NCBI GenBank assembly: GCA_021740645.1
Contig: JAIOZL010000028.1
Coordinates: 1-64,000, forward strand
From: Bacteroidales bacterium
GTDB taxonomy: Bacteria > Bacteroidota > Bacteroidia > Bacteroidales > JAADJA01
Reading direction: 5' to 3'
Length of the DNA stretch: 64,000 bases
Shown: positions 49,212 to 59,086 of the stretch, in pieces
Position numbering within the stretch: the stretch's first letter is position 1
Layout: each line of letters opens with the position of its first letter
Notes under the pieces: model-generated
What the model was told of the DNA's origin: nothing
Databases searched by the model: none
What the model saw: only the letters and a program-made list of their open reading frames with translations
Made by a program: the position numbers and the translations under genes

Positions 49212-50921
49212 ATGAAGCCCAAAGAAGATCAACAATTTCAAGAACAGCAAATATTAAAACTTACCTCAAGAATAAAGGAGCTTGAAGCACAGCTCGAAAA
49301 TACAGAAAGCAAACTCGCTATAAACGAAGAAGACAAGTATAAAACCCTCTTTAATAAGATAAGCGATCTGATATTTGTAATTGATACGGAACTTAAAGTT
49401 GATTGGGTTAACAATGCAGCAGCAAAACTTCTTGGTTCAGTGCCTGATGAAATTAAAGGCCGGAAAGTTGAAGACCTTTTTCCTAGAAAGATAGCTGGAG
49501 ATTACAAAATTAATTTAATCAAAGTTTTCAAAAGTGGGAAAAACTCAGTTAGTGAAACTGAAATCAGAGTTGGTGAATACCAGATGGATATTGTTGCCAG
49601 CCTAAGTCCTGTTAAAAATGAAAAGGGAGAAGTAACCTATGTAGTAGGCTGGAGCCAGGATATCACTGCCAGAAAAAATGCAGAAAGAGCACTGAGGGTG
49701 AGCGAAGAGAAGTTCAGGCAACTATTTGATAAAATGAAATCAGGCGTTGCAATTTATCAAGCGGTAGATAATGGTCAAAATTTCAGTATAGTAAACATAA
49801 ATAACAAAGGACTTGAAATAACAAAATATAAACATGATGAAGTGGTTGGACAGTCAGTTAGTAAAGTTTTTCCGGGCGTAGAGAGTTTTGGGCTGCTTGA
49901 TGTTTTGACGTCTGTATATAAAACTGGTAAACCTCAAGTATGCCCGGTTACAAGATATAGTGACGATAGATTGGAACGTTGGTTGGAAAATTATGTATAC
50001 AAACTTTCCAGTGGAGAAATAGTTGCTGTTTTTGAAGATGTCACTGAGCGACGAATTGCAGAGCAAAAGATAAAAACCCTTAACGAAGAACTTGAAAGAG
50101 GAGTTCAAAAAAGAACCCTTGAAATTGAAAACAAAGCCCAGGATCTGATTAAATCAGAACAAGCCCTTCGCTTTTTAATCGAGGACGTCAATGAATCCAG
50201 GGAGGATCTTAAAGTTGCTAATGAAAAACTTGAGCACGCCAATACAGATCTTGAATCGTTTGCATACTCGGTATCTCATGACCTTCGTGCCCCTATCAGG
50301 CATATTACAGGGTTTACGCAATTGCTGAAAGCCAATGAAAAAACAATTTCAGAAAAAGGACAGAAGAATATTGAAAAGATTATAAGTGCTTCATACCATA
50401 TGCAGGAACTGATTGAAAACCTCCTGACATACTCACGGTTGGGACGACAAACTCTTAACATTAAAAAAATTAATGTAAACGATGTAATTACAGAAATAAT
50501 AAACAAATATGAATTAGATATCAAGGGAAGAAAAATTACATGGAAAATTAACAAATTACATCCTATTTATGGGGATCCGGATTTAATCAAAATTGTTTTT
50601 GATAATTTATTATCCAATGCATTAAAATTTACCAGTAAAAATGAAGAAACGATTATACAAATCGATGCCAAAAAAGTAGATAATAAATTTATAGAAATTT
50701 TGATCAAAGATAATGGTGTAGGTTTCGATATGGCTTTTTCCGATAAACTTTTCGGTGTTTTTCAACGGCTCCACAATAATGATGAGTTCGCAGGAACAGG
50801 AATTGGTTTAGCCAATGTTAAAAGAATTATCAGAAGTCATGAAGGAAATATTTTTGCCAAAAGTAAAGTTGGTTCTGGAGCTACTTTTTTCTTTACCCTT
50901 CCCACCAATCCGGATTTGTAA
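49212..50921 (+). CDS. PAS-domain histidine kinase
   Basis: 569 residues, no membrane segment. N-terminal coiled coil (about 5-38), first PAS (about 45-160, ends VVGWSQDITARKNAE), second PAS (about 165-280), coiled coil, then HisKA with H356 in SVSHDLRAP and a HATPase domain (NLLSNALKFT, DNGVGFD, GTGIGLANV). The pattern is that of phytochrome-like soluble kinases. No response regulator is adjacent, so its partner lies elsewhere. Confidence 0.93.
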   Translation: MKPKEDQQFQEQQILKLTSRIKELEAQLENTESKLAINEEDKYKTLFNKISDLIFVIDTELKVDWVNNAAAKLLGSVPDEIKGRKVEDLFPRKIAGDYKINLIKVFKSGKNSVSETEIRVGEYQMDIVASLSPVKNEKGEVTYVVGWSQDITARKNAERALRVSEEKFRQLFDKMKSGVAIYQAVDNGQNFSIVNINNKGLEITKYKHDEVVGQSVSKVFPGVESFGLLDVLTSVYKTGKPQVCPVTRYSDDRLERWLENYVYKLSSGEIVAVFEDVTERRIAEQKIKTLNEELERGVQKRTLEIENKAQDLIKSEQALRFLIEDVNESREDLKVANEKLEHANTDLESFAYSVSHDLRAPIRHITGFTQLLKANEKTISEKGQKNIEKIISASYHMQELIENLLTYSRLGRQTLNIKKINVNDVITEIINKYELDIKGRKITWKINKLHPIYGDPDLIKIVFDNLLSNALKFTSKNEETIIQIDAKKVDNKFIEILIKDNGVGFDMAFSDKLFGVFQRLHNNDEFAGTGIGLANVKRIIRSHEGNIFAKSKVGSGATFFFTLPTNPDL

Positions 50922-50972
50922 ATATGCGGGTTTTAGTTTGAAAGACCTGAAGGTATGAACTAAATTTACAAA

Positions 50973-51404
50973 ATGCCTCTCAAAATGGGACTATTAGATG
51001 AAATACAAAAAGCACTTTTAATTCAGGAATGTGAATTTCGGGCAACAACCAGCAGCGGGCCCGGCGGGCAGCATGTTAACAAAGTGAATACCCGAATAGA
51101 ATTGAGATTAGATATTCGTAATTCAAAAGTTTTATCAGAGGATGCAAAAATTGTTATTTTCGAAAAGCTAACCAACAGGATCAATTCAGATGGAATTCTG
51201 ATTATTACTGCACAAGATGAAAGATCACAATTAAAAAACAAAGAACATTGCACCATCCGATTGTTTGAATTGATAGCAAAAGCACTAAAACCGGTTAAAA
51301 AACGAAGACCCACAAAACCAAGCCTTTCCTCCATAAAGAAAAGGCTTGAAAATAAACGAATTATTGCTTTAAAAAAAGAACATCGCAAACCCCCTGAGAA
51401 TTGA
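50973..51404 (+). CDS. arfB: Peptidyl-tRNA hydrolase ArfB, ribosome rescue
   Basis: 143 residues with the release-factor GGQ motif (residues 31-33 in SSGPGGQHVNKVNTR) and a basic C-terminal tail (KKRRPTKPSLSSIKKRL) that enters the mRNA channel of stalled ribosomes. It lacks codon-recognition domains, so it is ArfB and not RF1/RF2. An ATG at 50985 is an alternative start. Confidence 0.95.
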   Translation: MPLKMGLLDEIQKALLIQECEFRATTSSGPGGQHVNKVNTRIELRLDIRNSKVLSEDAKIVIFEKLTNRINSDGILIITAQDERSQLKNKEHCTIRLFELIAKALKPVKKRRPTKPSLSSIKKRLENKRIIALKKEHRKPPEN

Positions 51405-51456
51405 TCCTCCCCCACTCTTTTGAATGATAAATAAAAGAAGACGAATCCTTTCTGTA

Positions 51457-51771
51457 TTATTTAGTATCAATAAGCTGTTCACAATTTTTTGCACTAATAT
51501 ATCTCTTTCTCCAGCCAATTAAAAAGAACCCGATAATATAGATACCGATGTTAAAGATTCCAAGCGAGAAAATACCCATAGAAAAAATTCCGATGGAAAA
51601 AACCCCCACTGCAAACTGACCTGCTGCAAATATTCCCATAGCAAAATCCCCTGCTGCAAAATATCCTCTTGCGAAATGGCCGGAGGCAAAAATATTATCA
51701 TAAAACTGGTTAAGGACAAATCCGAGGACAACCAGAACGAGCGCAATAATTAAAATCCAATATTTTTTCAT
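51457..51771 (-). CDS. Membrane protein of twelve F-x-x-G-x pentads
   Basis: 104 residues. A hydrophobic N-terminus (1-22) is followed by an uninterrupted run of twelve five-residue units (28-87) with an aromatic at position 1 and Gly at position 4: FASGH, FARGY, FAAGD, FAMGI, FAAGQ, FAVGV, FSIGI, FSMGI, FSLGI, FNIGI, YIIGF, FLIGW. A basic tail (RKRY) follows. The later units are hydrophobic enough to span a membrane; the register also recalls beta-helical pentapeptide repeats. No named family was recognised; function unknown. Confidence 0.75.
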   Translation of the reverse strand: MKKYWILIIALVLVVLGFVLNQFYDNIFASGHFARGYFAAGDFAMGIFAAGQFAVGVFSIGIFSMGIFSLGIFNIGIYIIGFFLIGWRKRYISAKNCEQLIDTK

Positions 51772-51907
51772 AGTTATAAGTTTTAAGATTGATTCAAAAG
51801 TAAGTGCTTAAAATCGCCTTTCATAAATTTTCATTCTGTACTGTAGAATACTCAGGATGAATTGCTCGATACTAATGACAGGAATAATTATACTTTACAC
51901 GCAAGCA
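51772..51907. other. Spacer between pentad-protein gene and sdhB terminator
   Basis: No gene or RNA was recognised in this stretch. It presumably carries the promoter of the minus-strand pentad-protein gene. Confidence 0.4.
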
Positions 51908-51938
51908 CAAAAAAAACAACTCCGCGCTGGGAGTTGTT
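51908..51938 (-). terminator. Terminator of sdhCAB operon
   Basis: AACAACTCC (51915-51923) pairs perfectly with GGAGTTGTT (51930-51938). On the minus strand the stem runs into eight T, 31 bases after the sdhB stop. Confidence 0.92.
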
Positions 51939-51969
51939 ATAAGGAGTAAATTGATAATCTAAATCCCAA

Positions 51970-52722
51970 TTATTTTTCAGCACAAACTTTGGCGGCAAAA
52001 AACTCTCTGTTCATCCTGGCAATATTGGTCACTTTTATTTCTTTTGGGCATTCAGCTTCACAGGCATAAGTATTGGTACAATTTCCAAACCCCAATTCAT
52101 CCATTTTTGATACCATATTTTGCACCCTGATCTTAGCCTCCACGCGCCCCTGTGGCAACAAAGCAAACTGTGAAACCTTGGCAGAAACAAACAACATAGC
52201 AGAAGCATTTTTACAGGCTGCCACACAAGCACCGCATCCAATACAAGATGCAGCATCCATAGCCAGGTCAGCATTTATTTTTGGAATAGGAATGGCATTT
52301 GCATCAGGTAGTGTTCCCAATGTTTTAATTGAAACATAGCCACCAGCTTGTATAATTTCATCAAAAGCGCTTCGGTCCACAATAAGGTCTTTTATAACCG
52401 GGAAAGGCCTGGCACGCCAGGGCTCAATGGTAACAGTGTCCCCATCCTTAAATTTCCGCATATGGAGCTGGCAGGTAGTTATTGCACTATCTGGCCCATG
52501 TGGCCTGCCATTGATATATAAACTACACATCCCGCAAATTCCTTCGCGGCAATCATGATCAAATGCTACTGGCTCATTACCTTCAGCAATTAGTTTTTCA
52601 TTTAAAACATCCAGCATTTCCAGGAATGAACTGTCGGGTGAAACATTCTCAACCGGATAGTTTACAAATTGTCCTTTTTCATCCGGACCTGCCTGGCGCC
52701 ATATTTTTAGTGTAAGGTTCAT
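51970..52722 (-). CDS. sdhB: Succinate dehydrogenase/fumarate reductase iron-sulfur subunit
   Basis: 250 residues from the ATG at 52722 (a TTG three codons earlier is less likely). The [2Fe-2S] ligands lie in [14 protein letters not shown]; the 4Fe/3Fe cluster cysteines in [13 protein letters not shown] and the later [15 protein letters not shown]. It carries electrons between the flavoprotein and the membrane cytochrome. Third gene of a C-A-B operon. Confidence 0.96.
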   Translation of the reverse strand: MNLTLKIWRQAGPDEKGQFVNYPVENVSPDSSFLEMLDVLNEKLIAEGNEPVAFDHDCREGICGMCSLYINGRPHGPDSAITTCQLHMRKFKDGDTVTIEPWRARPFPVIKDLIVDRSAFDEIIQAGGYVSIKTLGTLPDANAIPIPKINADLAMDAASCIGCGACVAACKNASAMLFVSAKVSQFALLPQGRVEAKIRVQNMVSKMDELGFGNCTNTYACEAECPKEIKVTNIARMNREFFAAKVCAEK

Positions 52723-52789
52723 AATTTGCAATTTTTGATTTTCAGTAATAATTCATGAATCTCTGTTCTGATTTTTATTTCAACGCTGG

Positions 52790-54736
52790 TTATGCTTCTT
52801 TATAATTACGTGTTTTTACTTCCACAAACTCATAATCCAAAGTTTCCTTATGCAATTCTGGCTTCTTATCCACACCTTTAAATTCCCATGCCGAAACAAA
52901 CATAAATTCTTTATCATTTCTCAGTGCCTCCCCTTCTTCCGTTTGATATTCTTCACGAAAATGTCCTCCACATGATTCTTCACGGTGCAGGGCATCATAG
53001 GCCATTAATTCGGCTAATTCCAGGAAATCAGCCACACGGGTGGCTTTTTCAAGTTCCACATTCACTCCAAACATGCTTCCCGGGACCATAACATCTTTCC
53101 AAAATTCATCCCTGATCTCCTTAATTTCTTTTATCGCTTTTTCCAGGCCTTCTTTATTTCTTGCCATGCCAATATTATCCCAAACAGTCAGTCCTAATCT
53201 TTTATGGAATGAATCCACGGTTTTTGTTCCCTTATTATTCAGCAATTTATTTAGCTTTTCAACTACTTCTTTTTCAGCCTTGTCAAATTCGGCGGAATCC
53301 GTTTTAAAGAATGGAACATTAATTTGATTAGCAAGATAATTCTGCACAGTATAAGGAATCACAAAATAACCATCAGCTAAACCCTGCATCAATGCTGACG
53401 CCCCAAGCCTGTTTGCCCCATGATCTGAAAAATTGGCTTCACCGGCAGCAAATAATCCCGGTATCGTTGTTTGAAGTTCATAATCTACCCAAATCCCGCC
53501 CATAGTATAGTGAATAGCCGGGTAAATCATCATGGGTGTTTCGTAAGGATTTTCATCCACAATTTTTTCATACATCTGGAACAGGTTGCCATACCTGGCC
53601 TCTATAACATGTTTTCCCAAACGTTTTATTGCTGCCTCAAAATCAAGATAAACGGCCAGGCCGGTATTTCCCACACCATAACCTGCATCACATCTTTCTT
53701 TTGCCGCCCTTGAGGCTACATCACGCGGAACCAGGTTTCCAAAAGCGGGGTATCTTCTTTCAAGATAATAATCCCTGTTTTCTTCAGCAATTTCAGTTGG
53801 TTTCAACTGGCCTTTTTGAATTTTCTCTGCGTCATCTTTCTTTTTTGGTACCCATATGCGCCCATCATTTCTTAAACTCTCACTCATTAAGGTAAGTTTG
53901 CTCTGATAATCTCCATGCACGGGTATACAAGTAGGGTGAATCTGTACCATGCAAGGATTACCGAAAAAGGCTCCTTTTTTGTAGCATTGCCATGCTGCGC
54001 TTCCGTTGGAGTTCATCGCATTCGTAGACAGGAAAAACACATTACCATATCCACCTGTGGCAATAACAACAGCATGTGCAGCGAATCGCTCAACTTTCCC
54101 AGTGGTGGTATCCCTTGTAATAATTCCACGTGCTTTACCATCGATAACGACAAGGTCAAGCATTTCACGCCTAACATACATCTCCACAGAACCTTTACTT
54201 ATCTCTTTACTTAATGCGCTGTACGCCCCAAGTAAAAGTTGCTGTCCGGTTTGGCCCCTGGCATAAAAAGTTCTTGAAACCAAAGCACCACCAAAGGAAC
54301 GGTTATCCAACAAACCACCGTATTCTCTGGCGAACGGAACACCCTGAGCCACACATTGGTCAATAATATTATTACTCACTTCTGCTAGCCTGTAAACATT
54401 CGCCTCACGTGCACGGTAATCCCCGCCTTTGATTGTATCGTAAAACAGCCTGTAAACACTGTCACCATCATTCGGATAATTTTTTGCAGCATTTATTCCA
54501 CCCTGCGCAGCAATACTGTGCGCTCTTCTGGGACTATCCTGAATACAAAAGTTTTTCACTTTAAAGCCAAGTTCACCCAGGCTGGCAGCAGCGGCAGCCC
54601 CGGCTAAACCGGTACCTACTACTATAACCTCAAGTTTACGCTTATTTGCAGGGTTTACAAGGTTCTGATGTGCTTTATAATTTGTCCACTTTTCAGCTAA
54701 TGGTCCTTCAGGTATTTTTGAATTTAACGTAGCCAT
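52790..54736 (-). CDS. sdhA: Succinate dehydrogenase/fumarate reductase flavoprotein
   Basis: 648 residues. FAD-binding [19 protein letters not shown], the covalent-FAD region [24 protein letters not shown], catalytic-site [10 protein letters not shown] and [10 protein letters not shown] are visible. It oxidises succinate to fumarate or the reverse. The ATG at 54736 was chosen; a start at 54772 would overlap the cytochrome gene by 14 bases and adds residues foreign to the family. Confidence 0.98.
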   Translation of the reverse strand: MATLNSKIPEGPLAEKWTNYKAHQNLVNPANKRKLEVIVVGTGLAGAAAAASLGELGFKVKNFCIQDSPRRAHSIAAQGGINAAKNYPNDGDSVYRLFYDTIKGGDYRAREANVYRLAEVSNNIIDQCVAQGVPFAREYGGLLDNRSFGGALVSRTFYARGQTGQQLLLGAYSALSKEISKGSVEMYVRREMLDLVVIDGKARGIITRDTTTGKVERFAAHAVVIATGGYGNVFFLSTNAMNSNGSAAWQCYKKGAFFGNPCMVQIHPTCIPVHGDYQSKLTLMSESLRNDGRIWVPKKKDDAEKIQKGQLKPTEIAEENRDYYLERRYPAFGNLVPRDVASRAAKERCDAGYGVGNTGLAVYLDFEAAIKRLGKHVIEARYGNLFQMYEKIVDENPYETPMMIYPAIHYTMGGIWVDYELQTTIPGLFAAGEANFSDHGANRLGASALMQGLADGYFVIPYTVQNYLANQINVPFFKTDSAEFDKAEKEVVEKLNKLLNNKGTKTVDSFHKRLGLTVWDNIGMARNKEGLEKAIKEIKEIRDEFWKDVMVPGSMFGVNVELEKATRVADFLELAELMAYDALHREESCGGHFREEYQTEEGEALRNDKEFMFVSAWEFKGVDKKPELHKETLDYEFVEVKTRNYKEA

Positions 54737-54758
54737 ATATTTTGTTGTTTTCTTCTGA

Positions 54759-55433
54759 TTAATAATTTCCAAAATAAATACTTACCGGAATTATAATGTA
54801 ACCAGCAGCAAGAATTATCGCAATGATTGTACTTAACCATTTTAATAAAGGGGTATATTTTGAATGATTTAGTCCAAGGGACTGAAAAGCTGATTGAAAT
54901 CCATGATGCAAATGAAATCCCAGAAAAACCATCATAATGATGTAACCAAACACATAAAGAGGAATTTGAAACTTCTCTATCACAAGAGCACCAAGATCAT
55001 GGTACATTTTACCATCTATAGCAACTTCTCCTACCTGGTGTAGAAATTTCGCCTTAATGTAGAAATCACTCAGGTGAAGCACCAGAAAGATAAATATCAG
55101 CACAGCTGTATGGATCATAAACTTGGAAAAAGGAGAAGTATGTGACCATCCTTCTACCTTATACCTCTGAGGCCTGGCAATCCAGTTTTGGATTTGTATA
55201 AAAATCCCGTAAACTATGTGCACAATAAAACCTCCGAATAATACAAATTCGAAAATTTTAATTAGGATATTGGTCCCCATAAAATGTGCTGCCATATTAA
55301 ACCAATCAGTACTGGGAAGCAATACCAGCAGGTTAATCGTCATATGCACAAAAAGGAATGTTATTAAGAACAATCCAGCGAAGGCCATTACAAATTTCTT
55401 TGTTAATGAAGATTGTAATTTCGAATTACCCAT
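54759..55433 (-). CDS. sdhC: Succinate dehydrogenase cytochrome b558 subunit
   Basis: 224 residues, five membrane segments, with histidines in [32 protein letters not shown] and FHLHHGF positioned for two haems b, as in the di-haem b558/fumarate-reductase type C subunit. It anchors SdhAB to the inner membrane and exchanges electrons with menaquinone. First gene of the operon. Confidence 0.95.
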   Translation of the reverse strand: MGNSKLQSSLTKKFVMAFAGLFLITFLFVHMTINLLVLLPSTDWFNMAAHFMGTNILIKIFEFVLFGGFIVHIVYGIFIQIQNWIARPQRYKVEGWSHTSPFSKFMIHTAVLIFIFLVLHLSDFYIKAKFLHQVGEVAIDGKMYHDLGALVIEKFQIPLYVFGYIIMMVFLGFHLHHGFQSAFQSLGLNHSKYTPLLKWLSTIIAIILAAGYIIIPVSIYFGNY

Positions 55434-55500
55434 GATTTTTATTTTGTCTTAAACTTACGAATATTTATAATCTCTTTTTCTGTTAAATAAATAACACAGA

Positions 55501-55508
55501 CAAAAGTA
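55501..55508 (-). promoter_or_regulatory. Bacteroidota -7 box for sdhCAB
   Basis: The minus strand reads TACTTTTG, leaving a leader of about 60 bases before sdhC. It is divergent from the pepP promoter. Confidence 0.55.
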
Positions 55509-55533
55509 ATTTTTTTCTTCATGCAGAAAAACC

Positions 55534-55541
55534 TAATTTTG
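55534..55541 (+). promoter_or_regulatory. Bacteroidota -7 box for pepP-like gene
   Basis: TAATTTTG matches TAnnTTTG, 46 bases before the ATG at 55588. Confidence 0.5.
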
Positions 55542-55587
55542 AGGTTTCCATTTATTTTTACTTAGTATAAATTATCCGGGAAACGCT

Positions 55588-56874
55588 ATGAATAAAACAA
55601 GTTTAATCAGCAGCTTTTTTCAAAATAACAGGAAAAACCTTGTACAAAATCTTTTGGAAAAGTCTATTGCTATTATTAACTCAGCCAACGAATTAAACCG
55701 CAATGGAGACCAGAATTTTGCTTTTCGTCAGAATTCCGATTTTTTTTACCTGACGGGGTTGGAACAGGAAAAGTGTGTGTTGGTTTTATCTCCACAACAT
55801 CCGGATAAAAACCTTAAGGAAGTAATTTTTACTCTTCAGCCGAATGACTTGATGGAAACCTGGACGGGCCATAAATATACTGCAGATGAAATTTCTGAAA
55901 TTTCAGGAATAAAAACCGTTAAATGGCTCGATCAGTTCGACATGCTGGTAAGGGAAATGATTCTCTCTTCTGAGAACATTTACCTGAATTTGAACGAATA
56001 CACCAAATACCTTCCTGAGCTGGTATACAACGATTACAAACTAGTTTCGAAACTTAAGGAACAATTTCCCTTGCATTTATACCACAGATTGGCACCACTA
56101 ATTACCAGCCAACGATTGGTAAAAAATGAGGAGGAAATAAAGTTAATTCAAAAGGCTTGCACTATAACAAATTCAGCCTTTAAAAGGATACTTAAATTTT
56201 TACATCCCGGCGTAAAGGAATATGAAGTGGAAGCAGAAATGATTCATGAATTTATAATAAACGGGGCTCGGGGACATGCTTATCAACCCATTGTAGCTTC
56301 CGGAAAGAATGGCCTTGTTTTGCACTATACTGAAAACAAGGATGAATGCAGAGATGGGGATTTATTGTTGATGGATTTTGGTGCTGAATGTGAAAACTAC
56401 GCCGCAGATTGTTCGAGAACCATCCCTGTAAACGGAAAGTTCACTGCAAGACAAAAAGATTGCTATAACGCGGTGCTCAGGGTACAGAAAAAAGCTATTC
56501 CTTTATTCGTTCCGGGCAATACCATAGATAATATTAATAGGGAAGTCTGGAAAATGATGGAAGAAGAGATGATATCCCTAAAATTATTTTCAAAGCATGA
56601 TGTAGCCAATCAAAACCCGAAGAAACCTTTATATTCTAGTTACCTGATGCATGGTGTCGCACATTTCATTGGTTTGGATGTGCATGATGTTGGTAACAAA
56701 TATGAAAAGTTTAAACGAGGTATGGTATTGACCATTGAACCAGGATTATATATCAGGGAAGAAGGAATTGGAATAAGGATAGAAAATAATATAATGGTAG
56801 ATGATGTGCCTGTTGATCTCACTGCAGAGATTCCCCGTGAAGTGGAAGAGATTGAAGATCTGATGAAAAAATAG
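55588..56874 (+). CDS. pepP: Xaa-Pro aminopeptidase (M24B)
   Basis: 428 residues. N-terminal creatinase-like domain (FRQNSDFFYLTG) and a pita-bread catalytic domain with dinuclear-metal ligands: Asp in LLLMDFGAE, Asp in YAADCSRT, His in HGVAHFIGLDVHD, Glu in LTIEPGLY and Glu in IRIENN. It removes N-terminal residues preceding proline. Cytosolic (no signal peptide). Fits with the DPP IV-like enzyme elsewhere in the window as proline-peptide catabolism. Confidence 0.94.
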   Translation: MNKTSLISSFFQNNRKNLVQNLLEKSIAIINSANELNRNGDQNFAFRQNSDFFYLTGLEQEKCVLVLSPQHPDKNLKEVIFTLQPNDLMETWTGHKYTADEISEISGIKTVKWLDQFDMLVREMILSSENIYLNLNEYTKYLPELVYNDYKLVSKLKEQFPLHLYHRLAPLITSQRLVKNEEEIKLIQKACTITNSAFKRILKFLHPGVKEYEVEAEMIHEFIINGARGHAYQPIVASGKNGLVLHYTENKDECRDGDLLLMDFGAECENYAADCSRTIPVNGKFTARQKDCYNAVLRVQKKAIPLFVPGNTIDNINREVWKMMEEEMISLKLFSKHDVANQNPKKPLYSSYLMHGVAHFIGLDVHDVGNKYEKFKRGMVLTIEPGLYIREEGIGIRIENNIMVDDVPVDLTAEIPREVEEIEDLMKK

Positions 56875-56905
56875 GGAACAAAGAATTGCCTAAAACTGAT
56901 CCTGC

Positions 56906-57364
56906 TTAATTTGGGTTGTAAAAATCAATCAACTCAATGTCAAAGATTAGCACTGCATTTGCCGGGATACTCCCCTTTCCGGCTTCCCCATAACCCAGGC
57001 TGGACGGAATAAGAAAAGTTCCTTTTGCCCCGATATTAAGAAGTTGACAGGCTACCTGAAAACCAGGAATTAATGATGGCAAGGCAAATTCAACGGATTG
57101 TGTGGATTCATCAAAGATGGTCCCTCCGGTTAAATATCCTTTATATTTTACTACAACGGTACTGTTAATTGATGGATTATTGCCTGTTCCCGCCTGAGTA
57201 ATTAAATAATAAATTCCGGTTTCATGTTTAATTGCCTCAAGGTTATTCTGTTTTATGTAATTCTGAATTATTTCTTCATCTATTTTATCCTGTTCATTTT
57301 CATCATCTTTATTACAGGAATAAATTAAGGAGAGGGCAATTAAAAAGAAAAATACTTTTTTCAT
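56906..57364 (-). CDS. FKBP-type peptidyl-prolyl isomerase lipoprotein
   Basis: 152 residues from the ATG at 57364. A signal ending in IYSC is a lipobox; a Asp/Glu-rich linker (NKDDENEQDK) follows, then an FKBP domain: VVVKYKGYLTGGTIFDES, LIPGFQVACQLLNIGAKG, FLIPSSLGYGEAGKGSIPAN. It accelerates proline isomerisation in envelope proteins. Many of the usual active-site aromatics are conserved. Converges with pepP. Confidence 0.93.
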   Translation of the reverse strand: MKKVFFFLIALSLIYSCNKDDENEQDKIDEEIIQNYIKQNNLEAIKHETGIYYLITQAGTGNNPSINSTVVVKYKGYLTGGTIFDESTQSVEFALPSLIPGFQVACQLLNIGAKGTFLIPSSLGYGEAGKGSIPANAVLIFDIELIDFYNPN

Positions 57365-57569
57365 AATCATTAAGCTGTCGGGCAAAGATAATGGAATATT
57401 GCAAAACGTAAAAGGGAATTTGCTGCAGAAACTGCGCTGTTGATCAATTTATCAAATCCCACAGATAATTCAATTAACAGATTTATGTGAATAAAAAGAA
57501 AGTCAATCAGATAAATACCATTTACAATATATGAACTTTGTATATCGTTCGGAACAAAGAAATATTCAT

Positions 57570-58517
57570 ATGCAGAAAATCCCTTTAGTCATTTTATTTT
57601 TTCTTGTCACCGTTTTTGCAATTGCCCAGTTGCCTGGCCGTAAAATCACTAAAGAAGAATATATCGAGCTTTACAAGTCAATTGCCATTGAGGAAATGAA
57701 TATTTACCATATTCCGGCAAGCATAACTCTTGCTCAGGGAATCCTTGAATCAGCAAGCGGGAATAGCACCCTGGCCCGTACTGCCAACAATCATTTTGGG
57801 ATTAAATGTCATAAAGGCTGGAATGGCCCCACAATGCATATGGATGATGACGCAAAAAATGAATGTTTCAGGAAATATTCCGATCCGCAGGAATCATTTA
57901 AAGATCATTCAATATTTCTGGCTACCCGCTACCGTTATACCTTTTTGTTTGATCTTGAATTAACAGATTATAAAGCATGGGCAAAGGGATTGAAAAAAGC
58001 AGGATATGCTACCAATCCCAAGTACCACCAGCTCTTGATAGATATTATTGAAGACTATCAATTGCATCAATTTGACTTGCAGTTCGGAAATACAGGATTT
58101 ACACTTGCAGAGCAACATCCTAATTATTCAAAAAAGTCAGATGGAGAAGATTTTGAAGCCATTTCAATTAGTGGCTCCAATCGCAAAATTTATAAAAATA
58201 ACGGTGTAAAATTTATTTATGCGCGCAAAAACGACACCTTTTATCAAATTGCGCAAGACTTTAATATTTATACCTGGCAGGTTTATCGTTATAATGAATT
58301 GAAAAAAAACGATCAGATCAGAGAGGGCGAAGTTTTGTACCTTGAGCGCAAACAAAATAAAAGTACCAAGGCATATCATAGTGTGAACCCTGGTGAGAAT
58401 TTTAGGGATATCTCACAACTTTATGGCGTAAGACTTAAAAAACTCAGTAAATACAACAGCCTCCGAAAGGATGCAAAACTATTCCCAGGTCAGCGGATAA
58501 AGTTATCTAAAAAATAA
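57570..58517 (+). CDS. LysM-containing glucosaminidase (peptidoglycan hydrolase)
   Basis: 315 residues from the ATG at 57570, which opens a clear signal peptide (MQKIPLVILFFLVTVFAIAQ); 57531 is an earlier ATG. A FlgJ/Lyz2-type N-acetylglucosaminidase domain follows (residues about 27-160: IPASITLAQGILESASGNSTLA, NNHFGIKCHKGW), with the catalytic Glu in ILESASG. Two LysM modules (about 205-255 and 272-314) would bind peptidoglycan. Four bases before the next gene, so likely co-transcribed. Confidence 0.93.
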   Translation: MQKIPLVILFFLVTVFAIAQLPGRKITKEEYIELYKSIAIEEMNIYHIPASITLAQGILESASGNSTLARTANNHFGIKCHKGWNGPTMHMDDDAKNECFRKYSDPQESFKDHSIFLATRYRYTFLFDLELTDYKAWAKGLKKAGYATNPKYHQLLIDIIEDYQLHQFDLQFGNTGFTLAEQHPNYSKKSDGEDFEAISISGSNRKIYKNNGVKFIYARKNDTFYQIAQDFNIYTWQVYRYNELKKNDQIREGEVLYLERKQNKSTKAYHSVNPGENFRDISQLYGVRLKKLSKYNSLRKDAKLFPGQRIKLSKK

Positions 58518-58520
58518 AGT

Positions 58521-59072
58521 GTGGCTTCCAAAAGGAAAATATCTATTTTATTAATTATTGCCCTGGCATTCATAGCCTGGCTTATCCAATATAAGTCCTA
58601 CCAGGTTAAATCCCTTTATAAGCTTCAAAAATCAGAAGAAAAAGAACTCATTTTACTGGCCTCAAAATCTCTGGAAACATTAGATGTGCCTGTAGGAGCC
58701 ATTGTAATTTATAAGGATAAAATTATAGGAAAAGGATTTAATACTGTTAATAAAGATGAGGATATAACGGGCCATGCGGAAATCAATGCATTGAATGATG
58801 TAGTAAAACAAATCGGAATAAAACGATTTAATTCACTGGACAGAAACGATCTGATATTGGTGTCTACTTTTGAGCCATGTGAAATGTGTAAGGGAGCCAT
58901 GATCCACTACAATATTAAGAAAGTAGTGTTTTTAAAAGACAAAAAACTAACTCATTGGTGGAAGATAATGGCCAAATCAATAAGATTCGAATGGTTGAAG
59001 CAAAAAGCAGCAAACGAACCTGCACAGGACTCTCTTTTTAGGTTGCATCCCGAATTTCCGGGGAAAAAATAA
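58521..59072 (+). CDS. Membrane-anchored cytidine/adenosine deaminase-like protein
   Basis: 183 residues with a GTG start. An N-terminal membrane segment (7-22) precedes a CDA/TadA-type deaminase domain: PVGAIVIYKDKIIGKGFN, zinc ligands H85 and C120/C123 with proton shuttle E87 (HAE...PCEMC). Related nucleoside and tRNA deaminases are soluble; a membrane anchor is unusual. If the N-terminus faces in, the domain may be periplasmic, since a lysine-rich stretch precedes the span. Substrate unknown. Confidence 0.85.
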   Translation: MASKRKISILLIIALAFIAWLIQYKSYQVKSLYKLQKSEEKELILLASKSLETLDVPVGAIVIYKDKIIGKGFNTVNKDEDITGHAEINALNDVVKQIGIKRFNSLDRNDLILVSTFEPCEMCKGAMIHYNIKKVVFLKDKKLTHWWKIMAKSIRFEWLKQKAANEPAQDSLFRLHPEFPGKK

Positions 59073-59086
59073 AAACTCCTTGTACC

